From positions 24,272 to 88,271 of the forward strand of contig JAAVZD010000027.1 of assembly GCA_022791475.1 (NCBI GenBank): 64,000 bases of DNA, given 5' to 3'. The stretch is from Clostridia bacterium (GTDB lineage: Bacteria; Bacillota_A; Clostridia; TANB77; CAG-508). The position numbers were made by a program, and so were the translations under genes. Shown one piece after another: positions 17,741 through 27,655 of this stretch; the first letter of the stretch is position 1; each line of letters begins with the position of its first letter. The notes beneath the pieces are model-generated. The model was not told where the DNA came from. It made no database searches and was given only the letters and a program-made list of their open reading frames with translations.

Positions 17741-18337
17741 ATGTCAGAAAATGTAAATATAATAGAAAAAGCTTTAATGTTTGCAATAATTGCACATAGC
17801 GCACAAGTAAGAAAAGGAAAACCAGAAGAACCAGCAATAGTTCACCCAATAGCAGTAGCAGAAATACTAAGATGCTATGGAGCAGACAGAAATGTCATTG
17901 CTGCTTCATATTTACATGATGTTCCTGAAGATACAAAATTTACATTAGAAGATATAAAAAAGAATTTTGGAGAAGATATAGCGCATTTAGTAGAGGTAGC
18001 ATCAGAACTAGATAAAAGCAAGCCTTGGGAAGAAAGAAAACAAAATAAAATAAACAAAATGAGAGAAAAAGTATTAAGAGACAAATTAATAGTAATTGCA
18101 GATAAGATATCTAACATTGAAGATATAAATAGAATATTTAAAGAAAAAGGATATAAAGACTTGTCAGCATTTAATAGAGGAGAGGAAAAGCAAGAGTGGT
18201 ATTATAGAAATATGTATAAAAGTTTAATTACAAACGAAGATGCACAAGACTCACTATTTATAAGGTTACAAAATGGAATAGATAATGCATTTGGAAGAAC
18301 AATGGAAGACTACTTTGAAGAAGAAAGAGGACTTTAA
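17741..18337 (+). CDS. HD-domain (p)ppGpp hydrolase-like protein (MESH1/SpoT-hydrolase type)
   Basis: The 198-residue protein is a single HD domain. It has HSAQVRKG, VHPIAVAEIL, SYLHDVPEDT and IADKISNIEDI, the order of metal-binding motifs seen in SpoT hydrolase domains and stand-alone small alarmone hydrolases. The expected activity is Mn-dependent removal of the 3' pyrophosphate from (p)ppGpp, though other nucleotides are possible. There is no synthetase, TGS or ACT domain. It sits between miaB and mutS with a 1 bp gap to miaB, so the three are probably transcribed together. The YLHDVPEDT motif has Pro where Val is usual. Confidence 0.82.
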   Translation: MSENVNIIEKALMFAIIAHSAQVRKGKPEEPAIVHPIAVAEILRCYGADRNVIAASYLHDVPEDTKFTLEDIKKNFGEDIAHLVEVASELDKSKPWEERKQNKINKMREKVLRDKLIVIADKISNIEDINRIFKEKGYKDLSAFNRGEEKQEWYYRNMYKSLITNEDAQDSLFIRLQNGIDNAFGRTMEDYFEEERGL

Positions 18338-18396
18338 AAAATAAATTAAAAGATTAAAATTGCACCTACAATTGAATATATAATTTAAGGGTAGTT

Positions 18397-18436
18397 TTGT
18401 AGAAGGAAGTGGACGATTAATAATCGACCATACAAC
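18397..18436. repeat. Type C dispersed repeat (copy 4, short)
   Basis: ttgtagaaggaagtggacgattaa is followed by its partner ttaataatcgaccatacaac shortly before mutS. Confidence 0.45.
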
Positions 18437-18473
18437 AAGGAGTAAAATGAAAAGGTATAAGGAGAATTAGAAT

Positions 18474-21095
18474 ATGGCAGAAAAAGCGGAATTTTCACCT
18501 ATGATGCAGGAATATTTAAAAACTAAAGAAGAATATAATGATTGTATTTTATTTTATCGTTTAGGCGATTTTTATGAAATGTTTTTTGATGACGCAATAC
18601 GTGTATCAAAAGAACTAGAATTAACATTAACAGGTAAACTTTGTGGACAAGAAGAGCGTGCACCTATGTGTGGAGTTCCTTTTCACGCTGCAGAGACATA
18701 TATTTCAAGACTAATTGAAAAAGGCTACAAAGTTGCAATTTGTGAGCAATTAGAAGATCCAAAACAAGCTAAAGGTATAGTTAAAAGAGGTGTAATACGT
18801 GTAGTTACACCAGGTACTGTTATGGAAAGCAATTTGCTAGATGAAAAAAAGAATAATTACATTATGAGTATATACAAAGTAGGTACATTTTTTGGAATAA
18901 GTGTATGTGATGTTTCAACAGGAGATTTTAGAACAACACAAATTACAGATAGTAATAATTTTCCAAAACTATTAGATGAAATATCAAGATACAACCCAGC
19001 AGAAATAATTGTAAATTCATTTATGTATGATTCTTTAGAAGAAATAAATAAAATAAAAGAACGTTTTGAAGTATTTATTTCAAAAATAAAAGAAGATGCA
19101 TTTGGGGATGATATAGAGAAATTAACAAGCACATATATAGTAAAAACTGAAACAGGAGAAGAAATAGACAATTTGGAAGATAAAAAAATTGCTATAGCTT
19201 CAATAAATGGACTTATATATTACCTTATAGATACACAAAAAAATAGCCTAGAACACATTAATAAAATAATAATGTATAATACAACTAAATACATGAGCTT
19301 AGATATAAATGCAAGAAGAAACTTAGAACTAACAGAGAAAATGAGAGATAAATCTAAAAAAGGAACACTTTTGTGGGTATTAGATAAAACTTCAACATCA
19401 ATGGGTGGAAGGCATTTAAGAAGATGGATAAATGACCCTTTAATAGAGGTAAATGAAATAAATAATAGGCTTGGCGCTGTAAAAGAACTAAAAGATAATA
19501 TCATACTAAGAGGAGATATAACAGACTTACTTAAAAAAGTATATGATATAGAAAGACTAGCAGGAAGAATATCATATGGAAGTGCAACTGGTAGAGACTT
19601 AATTTCACTTAGAAATTCAGCAAAACAATTGCCAGAAATAAAGAAAATATTAGCAAATGCAAAATCACCACTTTTAAAAGAATTATATTTAAAATTAGAC
19701 GAGCTTACAGATATTCATAATCTAATAGAAGAAGCAATAGTTGATGAACCACCACTTAGTGTAAAAGAAGGTGGACTAATAAAACTAGGGTATAACCAAG
19801 AAATAGATCACCTAAAAAAAGCAACAACAGAAGGAAAAACATGGATTATTAAATTAGAAGCAGAAGAAAGAGAAAAAACAGGAATAAAAGGACTAAAAGT
19901 AGGGTTTAATAGAGTATTTGGTTATTATATAGAAGTTACAAAATCTAATTTTTCTCAAGTTCCTGAAAGATATATAAGAAAACAAACATTAGCAAATGCA
20001 GAAAGATATATAACAGAAGAATTAAAGAACTTAGAAAATCAAATATTAGGAGCAGAAGAAAAGGTTATAAATTTAGAATATAACGCTTTTGTAGAAATAA
20101 GAGATGACATAGAAAGCAAAATAAAAAGAATACAAGTATCTGCAGAAGTAATAGCAATATTAGATGTTTTATGCTCATTTGCAACAGTAGCAGAAGACTT
20201 AAACTATGTAGAGCCAGCCGTCGATAACAGCGGAATAATAGATATAAAAGATGGACGCCACCCAGTAATAGAAAAAATGCTACCATCAGGAAGCTTTGTT
20301 CAAAATGATACATATTTAGATAAAGACGAAACAAGACTTGCAATGATAACAGGACCAAACATGGCAGGAAAATCTACATATATGAGGCAAGTAGCATTAA
20401 TAACACTAATGGCACAAATAGGCTCATTCGTTCCAGCATCATACGCACATATAGGAGTAGTAGACAAAATATTCACAAGAGTAGGAGCCTCAGATGACCT
20501 AAGTATGGGCCAAAGTACATTTATGGTAGAAATGATGGAAGTAGCAACCATACTAAAAGAAGCAACTGCAAATAGTTTAGTAATATTAGATGAAATAGGA
20601 AGAGGAACTTCAACCTATGATGGACTCTCAATAGCATGGGCAGTAGCAGAATATATTGTAGATAAAGAAAAATGCGGAGCAAAAACACTATTTGCAACAC
20701 ATTACCATGAATTAATACAATTAGAAGATAAACTAGAAGGAATAAAAAACTTCCAAGTAGCAGTAAAAGAAAAAGGCGAAGATGTAATATTCCTAAGAAA
20801 AATACTTCCAGGTGGAACAGATGAAAGTTATGGTGTACATGTAGCACGTTTAGCAGGAGTACCACAAAATGTAAGTAAAAGAGCAACTGAAATACTAAAA
20901 AGCTTAGAAAGAAAAAGCATAATAAGCGAAAAAGCTATGCAAAAAGAAGATAAAAAACAAACAGCAGGTCAGCTAGATATGTTTAACTTCAAACTTGCAG
21001 AAATAGCAACTGAAATAGATAAAATTGATGTAAACAGTTTAACACCTATTGATGCACTAAATACATTGGTTAAAATTAAAGAGAAAATGTCATAA
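18474..21095 (+). CDS. mutS: DNA mismatch repair protein MutS
   Basis: MutS binds base mismatches and small loops and recruits MutL. At 873 residues it is full length. The mismatch-reading Phe-x-Glu lies in GDFYEMFFDD near residue 40. The connector, core and clamp domains follow, then the ATPase with Walker A GPNMAGKSTYM and Walker B VILDEIGRGTSTYDG, and a C-terminal dimerisation helix. The start ATG 18474 follows aaggag. It is probably distal in the miaB-HD-mutS transcript. The usual next gene, mutL, is absent; an unrelated minus-strand gene follows a bidirectional terminator. Confidence 0.97.
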   Translation: MAEKAEFSPMMQEYLKTKEEYNDCILFYRLGDFYEMFFDDAIRVSKELELTLTGKLCGQEERAPMCGVPFHAAETYISRLIEKGYKVAICEQLEDPKQAKGIVKRGVIRVVTPGTVMESNLLDEKKNNYIMSIYKVGTFFGISVCDVSTGDFRTTQITDSNNFPKLLDEISRYNPAEIIVNSFMYDSLEEINKIKERFEVFISKIKEDAFGDDIEKLTSTYIVKTETGEEIDNLEDKKIAIASINGLIYYLIDTQKNSLEHINKIIMYNTTKYMSLDINARRNLELTEKMRDKSKKGTLLWVLDKTSTSMGGRHLRRWINDPLIEVNEINNRLGAVKELKDNIILRGDITDLLKKVYDIERLAGRISYGSATGRDLISLRNSAKQLPEIKKILANAKSPLLKELYLKLDELTDIHNLIEEAIVDEPPLSVKEGGLIKLGYNQEIDHLKKATTEGKTWIIKLEAEEREKTGIKGLKVGFNRVFGYYIEVTKSNFSQVPERYIRKQTLANAERYITEELKNLENQILGAEEKVINLEYNAFVEIRDDIESKIKRIQVSAEVIAILDVLCSFATVAEDLNYVEPAVDNSGIIDIKDGRHPVIEKMLPSGSFVQNDTYLDKDETRLAMITGPNMAGKSTYMRQVALITLMAQIGSFVPASYAHIGVVDKIFTRVGASDDLSMGQSTFMVEMMEVATILKEATANSLVILDEIGRGTSTYDGLSIAWAVAEYIVDKEKCGAKTLFATHYHELIQLEDKLEGIKNFQVAVKEKGEDVIFLRKILPGGTDESYGVHVARLAGVPQNVSKRATEILKSLERKSIISEKAMQKEDKKQTAGQLDMFNFKLAEIATEIDKIDVNSLTPIDALNTLVKIKEKMS

Positions 21096-21140
21096 AAACA
21101 TTACTCTACAACTTAAAATAGAGTACTTTCCTAAAATATA

Positions 21141-21175
21141 AAAAAGAGCAAAACATAATCGTTTTGCTCTTTTTA
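21141..21175. terminator. Bidirectional terminator between mutS and the minus-strand gene
   Basis: aaaaagagcaaaac pairs with gttttgctcttttt around a 7-base loop, with A and T tails on both sides, serving the two convergent genes. Confidence 0.9.
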
Positions 21176-21180
21176 GTAGC

Positions 21181-21915
21181 TTATTTAGTACTACGTAATT
21201 CTTCTAAATCTTTCCTACTATCCTCAGAATAAAAGGCACTTAAAAAGTTACCAATTCTATTAGCATAATAAGAATCTTCCCTAGCTATTTGGCCAAGAGT
21301 AATTGATTCATCTGATAAATCAAAATATTTATCACGTAAAGTACTATATACAGGATAAATTGGCTTAAAGGTATTTACATCCAAAACAACCTGTAAATAT
21401 GCACAAATATTAAGTGGATATGAATTAAACTGATATTCTACATATAAAGCAGTAGGGTATTCATCTTCCTCTGGGTTTTCATATAACAATGTAATTTGTC
21501 TATTTTTGATAAGTCTACAATCAGGTTCTGAACTTAATATATGATTTAAAGTATCATATTCTACATTCTTACTAATACTATACAATGTTGAGCCTAATAC
21601 ATGAGCATCTTTATTAAATATAATAAGATCTTCTGTCAAAAAATTAAATTTACGAAACTCCTTACGGTATAATTGATATACTTTATCTTTAAGTATATCA
21701 AATTTAAACCTTATAATTTGCCATATATCACGCATTATACGCCGATACACTAAAAATTCATCATCTGTAACTTGCTCAATTCCTATAATCTCTCCTGAAA
21801 TTTTGCAAGATACAAGAGATATTCTGTGTATGAGTGTATAACCAGTATCTCGACTACCTGTAATATGCCATTGGTTATCATTGTAACTAATTTCATAAAG
21901 TCTACTCATATCCAT
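21181..21915 (-). CDS. Protein of unknown function (244 aa)
   Basis: The soluble-looking protein has no signal peptide or transmembrane segment, and I do not recognise the family. It starts MDMSRLYEISYNDNQWHITG on the minus strand after aaaggagg (complement of 21915 onward). It is rich in aromatic and charged residues (DIWQIIRFKFDIL; LYRKEFRKFNFLTED). Residue 58 in VYRRIMRDIW is encoded by CGG (21744-21742), one of only two ordinary sense CGG codons in the window. It is one of only two minus-strand genes and lies at the border of an accessory stretch, both hints of lateral origin. Confidence 0.7.
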   Translation of the reverse strand: MDMSRLYEISYNDNQWHITGSRDTGYTLIHRISLVSCKISGEIIGIEQVTDDEFLVYRRIMRDIWQIIRFKFDILKDKVYQLYRKEFRKFNFLTEDLIIFNKDAHVLGSTLYSISKNVEYDTLNHILSSEPDCRLIKNRQITLLYENPEEDEYPTALYVEYQFNSYPLNICAYLQVVLDVNTFKPIYPVYSTLRDKYFDLSDESITLGQIAREDSYYANRIGNFLSAFYSEDSRKDLEELRSTK

Positions 21916-22108
21916 TTTCCTCCTTTAAGATAATAATTATTAAACAAAAAGTTACTAAAATATATTATATATATATCATGAAATTATGTAAAATGCAATA
22001 GATTGAAAGAAATTATCTAAAACTTTCTGGAAAAATTATATAAAATTATTGATATTCTAACAATAAAAATGTATGATATATGAATATAAAATATATAAGG
22101 AGAATATT

Positions 22109-22717
22109 ATGAAAATAGGTATAGATATAGATGGAGTATTAAATTCTCAATACAATTTTTGTATTGATTATGGTACTAAATTTTGTAAGGAGATAGGTAA
22201 ATATAGTTTGGTAAATACTAATGTAATAGATACAACAGATATGTTTTTATGGGGAGAAGAAACAGCACATAAATTTTGGAATAAATATCGTAAAGACCTA
22301 GTAATAAATTTACCAGCCAAACCATTTGCAAGTGAAGTAATTAAAACATTAAAAGAAGAAAACGATGAAATATATATTATAACTGCAAGAAAAAATAATG
22401 ATGAATGGTTTGCAGAAAACTTAAAGACTCAGGTTGAAGAAATTACAAAAGAGTGGCTAAATGATAATGAAATATATTATGATAATATAATTTTTGATGT
22501 AAAAAATAAAGGCAAATATTGTAAAGAAAATGAAATAGATATAATGATTGAGGATGACCCTAAAAATTTAAGGCATTTAGTAGGTAACACTAAGGTAATA
22601 ATATTTGACTATCCTTACAATAGAAATAAAGAATTTGAAAAAATAGATAGAGCATATAGTTGGTATGATATATATAATAAAATAAAAGGAGAAAAAAATG
22701 ATACTAGCAATAATTGA
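22109..22717 (+). CDS. HAD-superfamily 5'(3')-deoxyribonucleotidase-like protein
   Basis: The 202-residue protein opens with the HAD nucleophile motif GIDIDGVLN, has the motif II Thr in YIITARKN, a Lys in motif III, and the acidic motif IV IMIEDDPKN. This pattern fits the NT5C-type 5'-nucleotidase family, which dephosphorylates deoxynucleoside monophosphates; the exact substrate is unknown. I chose ATG 22109, 6 bp after aaggag, over an ATG at 22073. Its 3' end overlaps the next gene by 20 bp, so translation of the two is probably coupled. Confidence 0.8.
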   Translation: MKIGIDIDGVLNSQYNFCIDYGTKFCKEIGKYSLVNTNVIDTTDMFLWGEETAHKFWNKYRKDLVINLPAKPFASEVIKTLKEENDEIYIITARKNNDEWFAENLKTQVEEITKEWLNDNEIYYDNIIFDVKNKGKYCKENEIDIMIEDDPKNLRHLVGNTKVIIFDYPYNRNKEFEKIDRAYSWYDIYNKIKGEKNDTSNN

Positions 22718-23345
22718 AAGAAAAGAAAATGTAAGAGAAGAAAAACCATTTAATAGTCGATACTTTTTAACAGAGCATTATAAAAAGATATTTGACAACA
22801 TGAATATAATATTATTTCCAATTATTTCTGAAAAGAATATAGATAAAATATGTGATATTTGTGATGGGCTAATAGTAACGGGAACAGCTAATAATATTAA
22901 TCCTAAATATTATAATGAAGAACCACTAAAAGGAGAAGAATACAATATAGATGAATACATTATAGATGAAGAAGCAATAAATATATTTGCAAAGCATCAA
23001 AAGCCAATTTTAGGAATATGTGGCGGTGCTCAATCTATAAATGTTGTATTTGGTGGAACCCTTTACCAAAGTGTAAATAATCATAATATAAAGCATTTAA
23101 CACATAAAATAAAAATAATGAATAATACGTTTTTGAATAAAGTATATCAAAAATCAGAGATACCAGTTAATTCATATCATCATCAAGCAATAAAAGATGT
23201 GGCAAAAGATTTTAAAATATCAGCAATTAGTGAAGATGGAATTATTGAAGCAATTGAAAAAGGTAATATAATAGGAGTACAATGGCATCCAGAGAAAATG
23301 ATTGATACAAAGTTTTTTGAAAAATTTATAGAAGAATATTTCTAA
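22698..23345 (+). CDS. Class I glutamine amidotransferase-like hydrolase (peptidase C26, PuuD-like)
   Basis: The 215-residue protein has the GATase1 elbow GICGGAQSINV with the nucleophile Cys, and the catalytic His-x-Glu in VQWHPEKM. The segment NSYHHQAIKD is typical of gamma-glutamyl hydrolases of the PuuD/C26 group. Members cleave gamma-glutamyl amides such as gamma-Glu-GABA or folate polyglutamates. With an L,D-transpeptidase directly downstream, a role on gamma-glutamyl bonds of peptidoglycan is possible, but that is inference. The start ATG 22698 follows aaaggag and overlaps the preceding gene. Confidence 0.82.
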   Translation: MILAIIERKENVREEKPFNSRYFLTEHYKKIFDNMNIILFPIISEKNIDKICDICDGLIVTGTANNINPKYYNEEPLKGEEYNIDEYIIDEEAINIFAKHQKPILGICGGAQSINVVFGGTLYQSVNNHNIKHLTHKIKIMNNTFLNKVYQKSEIPVNSYHHQAIKDVAKDFKISAISEDGIIEAIEKGNIIGVQWHPEKMIDTKFFEKFIEEYF

Positions 23346-23364
23346 AATATAAGGAGGTTTTTTA

Positions 23365-23883
23365 GTGGATAATAAAATATATGTTTATGTGACAGAAAAA
23401 AATAAAGGAATATTAAAATTTCCAAAATGTAATATAGAAACAAATGCATATATAGGAAAAAATGGAATAACAGAAGAAAAACAAGAAGGAGATCAAAAGA
23501 CCCCAATAGGTGAATTTGAGCTAGGTCATATATTAGGTATGAACTCAAATGAAAATAATAAAAATGGATTAAAATATATACAAATTAATAAGGAAATGTA
23601 TTGGGTAGATGATTGTAATTCCAAATACTATAATCAACTAGTAGAAATATCAAAAATAGAAAAGGACTGGAATTCAGCAGAACATTTAATAGATTATAAA
23701 GTACAATATGAATATTTAATAGAAATAAAAACAAACCCTAATAATATTCCAGGAAAGGGAAGTGCAATATTTTTACATTGCACTAATAATTGCCCAACCG
23801 CGGGGTGTATAGCAATTAATAAAGAATGTATGAAAAAAATAGTGGAAAATATAAATGAAAAAACTAAAATAGAAATTATATAA
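23365..23883 (+). CDS. L,D-transpeptidase (YkuD) family protein
   Basis: The 172-residue protein has the YkuD active-site block IFLHCTNNCPTAGCIAI. This supplies the conserved His and, 12 residues on, the nucleophilic Cys in TAGCI (SxGC in most members). YkuD enzymes make 3-3 crosslinks in peptidoglycan or attach proteins to it. No signal peptide or membrane segment is seen, unusual for this family, so the protein may act inside, in a spore or after lysis, or be exported another way. The start GTG 23365 has aaggagg upstream. It lies 19 bp after the amidotransferase, probably in one operon. Confidence 0.8.
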   Translation: MDNKIYVYVTEKNKGILKFPKCNIETNAYIGKNGITEEKQEGDQKTPIGEFELGHILGMNSNENNKNGLKYIQINKEMYWVDDCNSKYYNQLVEISKIEKDWNSAEHLIDYKVQYEYLIEIKTNPNNIPGKGSAIFLHCTNNCPTAGCIAINKECMKKIVENINEKTKIEII

Positions 23884-23892
23884 AGGAACAAA

Positions 23893-24020
23893 AGTGGCTT
23901 TGCCACACGGGTGATTGTACTAAAGCATAACTTATCTGTAACTCTTCTTCACTTCGTTACGCATAAGTTATATGTAACTCACTTCGTTCGAACAGCTAAG
24001 AAAAAATAGCCCCTACATTT
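23893..24020. repeat. Type C dispersed repeat (copy 5, long, rearranged)
   Basis: It contains gtggctttgccac, two direct units of the form gcataacttatctgtaactc / gcataagttatatgtaactc, each followed by cacttcgtt-like ends, then gaacagctaag and tagcccctaca. The inner part matches, in reverse complement, the middle of copy 2. Confidence 0.6.
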
Positions 24021-24105
24021 TAACCTATAAAAGAGCAAAATGATTATAGTTTGCTATTTTGTAAAACTTTGTCGAAAACTTCTTTAAAAAGATCACATGA
24101 AAATA

Positions 24106-24134
24106 TTGACATAATAGTAATGGCGATATAAAAT
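24106..24134 (+). promoter_or_regulatory. Promoter upstream of the ToxN-like gene
   Basis: TTGACA at 24106-24111 and TAAAAT at 24129-24134 have a 17 bp spacer. It lies 243 bp ahead of the toxin gene, the position expected for a promoter driving a type III antitoxin RNA and then the toxin. Confidence 0.65.
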
Positions 24135-24352
24135 GTAAACATCAATTTATAATCTATAAGATTTATAATCTTTTACGAAATCCAAGAAAAAAACTAGCAA
24201 TTATAAAAATAATCAATAAAAATTAAATTATTGATTTTATTTATATTCTTAAGAAAGTGATTCGCGATAGCGATGAGTTTCATTAGAAGATAATTATGGA
24301 AGAATTAGATTTTCTTATGTGGCTTTGCTACTTAGAAAATTTTATTTCTTGT
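24135..24352 (+). ncRNA. Candidate type III antitoxin RNA region (toxI-like)
   Basis: The transcribed stretch between the promoter and the toxin has no open reading frame. It holds one short direct duplication (tttataatct twice, 16 bp apart), an AT-rich hairpin (aatcaat / attgatt) and a gc hairpin (tcgcgatagcga). Type III antitoxins normally show two or more repeats of about 35 nt. I do not see a clear tandem array, so this is a positional call only. Confidence 0.35.
24307..24352 (+). terminator. Terminator-like hairpin directly before the ToxN-like gene
   Basis: attttcttatgtggc faces gctacttagaaaat, with a tttatttctt tail. In ToxIN/AbiQ loci a leaky terminator separates antitoxin RNA from toxin and sets their ratio. 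Confidence 0.6.
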
Positions 24353-24376
24353 TATTAATAATGAAAGGAAAAATAT

Positions 24377-24895
24377 ATGAAAGTATATAAAGCAGATGCA
24401 AAATATTGCAATTATTTACATTATTATGAGCCTAAAATTCCATTTGTAGAAAATGATAAAGAAAATAGGCCATTTGTTGGAGTGGTATTATGTGTAAATG
24501 GAAAGAATTTTTTTGCGCCACTAACATCTCCAAAGAAAAAGCATTTAACAATGAAAAACACACAAGATTTTTTAAAAATAGATGAAGGGAGATTAGGTGG
24601 AATAAACTTAAATAATATGATGCCAATACCTAAAAGTTATTTAGAAGAAATATATATATATGAAATTAAAGATATTAAATATAAAAGAATGTTATACATG
24701 CAAATGGAATGGATAGAAAAAAATAAGACAAGAATCAACAATAGAGCAAAAAATTTATATTATTTAGTTTTACAAAGAAAGGCAACAGAGCAATTAATAA
24801 ATAGGTGTTGTGATTTCAAACTATTAGAAAGAAAATGTCAAGAATTTATGAATGAAAATAACATTAGTGAAGAGGAAATTTTGTATAAAATATAA
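24377..24895 (+). CDS. ToxN/AbiQ-family type III toxin endoribonuclease
   Basis: The 172-residue protein matches the ToxN/AbiQ fold. RPFVGVVLCVNGKNFFAPLT is followed by SPKKKH, giving Thr50, Ser51 and Lys53 with the spacing of the ToxN active site (T52, S53, K55). GGINLNNMMPIP and YKRMLYMQMEWI follow, as in the family. Such toxins cut RNA at A-rich sites and cause abortive phage infection; each is held inactive by a pseudoknotted RNA repeat that it processes. A promoter and a leaky-looking terminator lie upstream as in known loci, but a tandem antitoxin array is not obvious. The start follows atgaaagg at the usual distance. Confidence 0.85.
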   Translation: MKVYKADAKYCNYLHYYEPKIPFVENDKENRPFVGVVLCVNGKNFFAPLTSPKKKHLTMKNTQDFLKIDEGRLGGINLNNMMPIPKSYLEEIYIYEIKDIKYKRMLYMQMEWIEKNKTRINNRAKNLYYLVLQRKATEQLINRCCDFKLLERKCQEFMNENNISEEEILYKI

Positions 24896-25125
24896 AAAAA
24901 GAAAACAGAGGATAATACAATATATAGGAAAATTAGGAAAATATAAATATAAGATAATAACACAAGAAGTTGTCTTAATTTAGGAAAGAAAAATACATAT
25001 ATTACAACACCATAAAGAAGATTACGAAATATATGTTATTATAATAATAAAACTTAAAAGAAAGGTTGTAAAAGTTTTTCCTTTTTGATATACTAAATCA
25101 AGTTAAAAAGGAGAAGAAATTAGCA

Positions 25126-27403
25126 TTGGAAATAACAGGTGAAGTTAAAGAAATAATATATCAAAATGAAATAAATAGTTATACAGTTGCAGAATTTGAA
25201 ACGAAGCAAGAAGAAATAACAATAGTAGGGTATCTTCCATTCATTAATGTTGGAGATACTCTTAAATTAGTTGGAAAAATTGTAACTCACCAAGACTATG
25301 GAGAGCAATTTAAGGTAGATACTTTTGAAAAACTAATGCCACAAACTTTAGTATCTTTAGAAAGATATTTAGCAAATGGAACAATAAAAGGAGTAGGACC
25401 AGCAACAGCAAAGAAAATAGTAGATACTTTTAAAGAAGAGACAATACATGTACTAAAATTTGAGCCACAAAGATTAGCACAAATAAAAGGGATAAATGAA
25501 GAAAAAGCATTAACAATTTCAGAAACTTTTATAGAAAATTTGGAAGTATGGCAAATAGTAGGATACTTAGAAAAGTTTGGAATAGGAATTCAAAATGCAA
25601 AAAACGTATATAAAAAATTAGGTTTAAACGCAATAGAAGAAATAGAAGCAAATCCATATATATTAATAGATGTAGCAAATAATGTAGATTTCAAAAAAAT
25701 AGATAAAATGGCAATAGATATTGGGCTTCCATATGATAATGACAAAAGAATAAAAAGTGGAATAAAATATGCAATAACATGCACAAATTTAAATGGTAAT
25801 TGTGCAGTATTAAAAGAAAACTTAATAACTTTTTGTAAAGAACTTTTAGGAGTAACAAAAGAAGAAATAGAAGAAAATATTATAGATTTAAAAGTAAATA
25901 ATCAAATAGTAATAGAAACCAGAAATAATAAAAGTGAATTAGAAAATATAATAGATGAAGTAAAAGGAAAAGAATCAAATGTCCAAAATTGGGTATATTT
26001 AGCCTCTTACTATAAAGCAGAAGAAAATATTGCAAATAGAATTACAATTTTACAAAATTCACCTAATATAAAGAAAATAAAAAATATAAAAACAGAATTA
26101 AAAAAGATAGAAAAAAGTTCAGATATAGAATTATCCGAAAAACAAAAAGAAGCAATAGAAGCGGTAAATGAAAATAATGTATGTATAATAACAGGAGGAC
26201 CAGGTACAGGGAAAACAACAATAATAAAAACAATAATAGAACTATATAAAAAAGATGGCAAAAAGCCAGTGCTTTGTGCACCAACAGGAAGAGCAGCAAA
26301 AAGGATGACAGAAACAACAGGAGAAGAAGCAAAGACCTTACATAGACTTTTAGAAATAGGAAAAATGGAAGAAGAAAGCAAAATTGCAAGTGTAGACTAT
26401 GAAGTAGCACCACTTGATGCAGATATTGTAATAGTAGATGAAGTATCAATGGTAGACTTATTTTTAATGAATTATTTAATAAAGGCATTATATCAAGGAA
26501 CAAAATTAATATTAGTAGGCGATATAGACCAACTTCCATCAGTAGGCCCAGGAAGTATATTAAAAGATTTAATGGAATCTGAGCAAGTAACTACAATAGT
26601 ACTAAATAAAATATTCAGACAAGCTGCAAAAAGTAAAATAATATTAAATGCACATAGAGTAAATGAAGGAGAAAAGTTTTTAAATAAAGAAGAAATAGAA
26701 AATGAGAATTTAATAGACTTAAACGAAGATTTCTTTTATATAAATGAAGTAAACCAAGAAAAAATACTATATAATATAATTTCACTATGTAAAGAAAGGC
26801 TTAAAAATTATGGAAATTATGATTTCTTCAAAAATATACAAGTAATTTCACCTACAAAAAAGGGAATGCTTGGAACAAAAGAATTAAATAAAATCTTGCA
26901 AAAAAACCTAAACCCAGAAAATGATTTATTAGCAGAAAAACAAATAGGAGATATAACATATAGAGAAAATGATAGAGTAATGCAAATAAAAAATAATTAT
27001 GATATATTTTGGGAAAGAGAAACTCCAGAATATGAAACTGGTACAGGAGTATTTAACGGAGAATTAGGTACAATAATAAAAATAAATGAACAAGATAAAA
27101 TTTTAACAATAAAATATGATGATGAAAAGCAAGCAGACTATATGTTTCAAGACTTAGACCAAATAGAACATGCTTATAGTATAACAGTACATAAATCACA
27201 ACGGAAGTGAATTTGATGTGGTAATAATGGTAGTGCCACAAGCTTCACCAATGCTATTAACAAGAAACTTATTATACACAGGAATGACAAGAGCAAAAAA
27301 AATGCTAATAGTAATAGGAAATCCCAAAATAATAGATTTTATGATAAAAAATGCAGATATCAAAAAAAGAAATACAGGACTTGCATATAAGCTAAGAAGA
27401 TAG
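25126..27403 (+). CDS. recD2: RecD2-type SF1 helicase, with a +1 frameshift at codon 693
   Basis: This is a 5'-3' DNA helicase of the RecD2 family acting in recombination and replication-fork repair. The N-terminal OB and helix-hairpin-helix region is at about 1-230. Walker A is GGPGTGKTTI, then APTGRAAKRM, IVDEVSMVD and GDIDQLPSVG. The late motif reads VHKSQ in the zero frame, then CGG (27202-27204), AAG and stop TGA. Omitting C27202 continues as GSEFDVVIMVV and YTGMTRAKK, the last holding the arginine of motif VI. The joined product is about 758 residues, normal for the family, and without the shift it would lack motif VI. The start is TTG 25126 with aaaaggag upstream at a long spacing. Confidence 0.9.
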
Positions 27404-27405
27404 TA

Positions 27406-27500
27406 GCATTGGGGACGGTTCGTAATCGGAAACAAGATAGAGAAGAAACACAAGTAAAATAAAAAAATAAACTAGCTAGATTAGGAACTGTCCCCAATGC
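27406..27500. repeat. Type A element with terminal inverted repeats (copy after recD2)
   Basis: This 95 bp element runs from gcattggggacggtt to aactgtccccaatgc, perfect inverted arms, with an AT-rich middle. A sister copy lies at 43323-43414 after pgk. Both contain aatcggaaac near the left end and agattaggaac at the right. Confidence 0.85.
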
Positions 27501-27655
27501 GGAAAAAAGTAGATAACCAAAATACAATAGAAATTATACAATTCAATAATCAAAATTAAAAAAATGAGGTTGACTTATTAGTTAAAATATATTATTATAG
27601 GTGTGCAAACAAATGAGAAATTATAAATAATATTTTTTGAAAGGAGGACAAGCAT

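Noticed and set aside
23927..24000. The two gcataa(c/g)ttat units as type III antitoxin repeats
   Set aside because: They lie upstream of the only good promoter and their sequence recurs inside another type C repeat near 2060, so they belong to the dispersed family.
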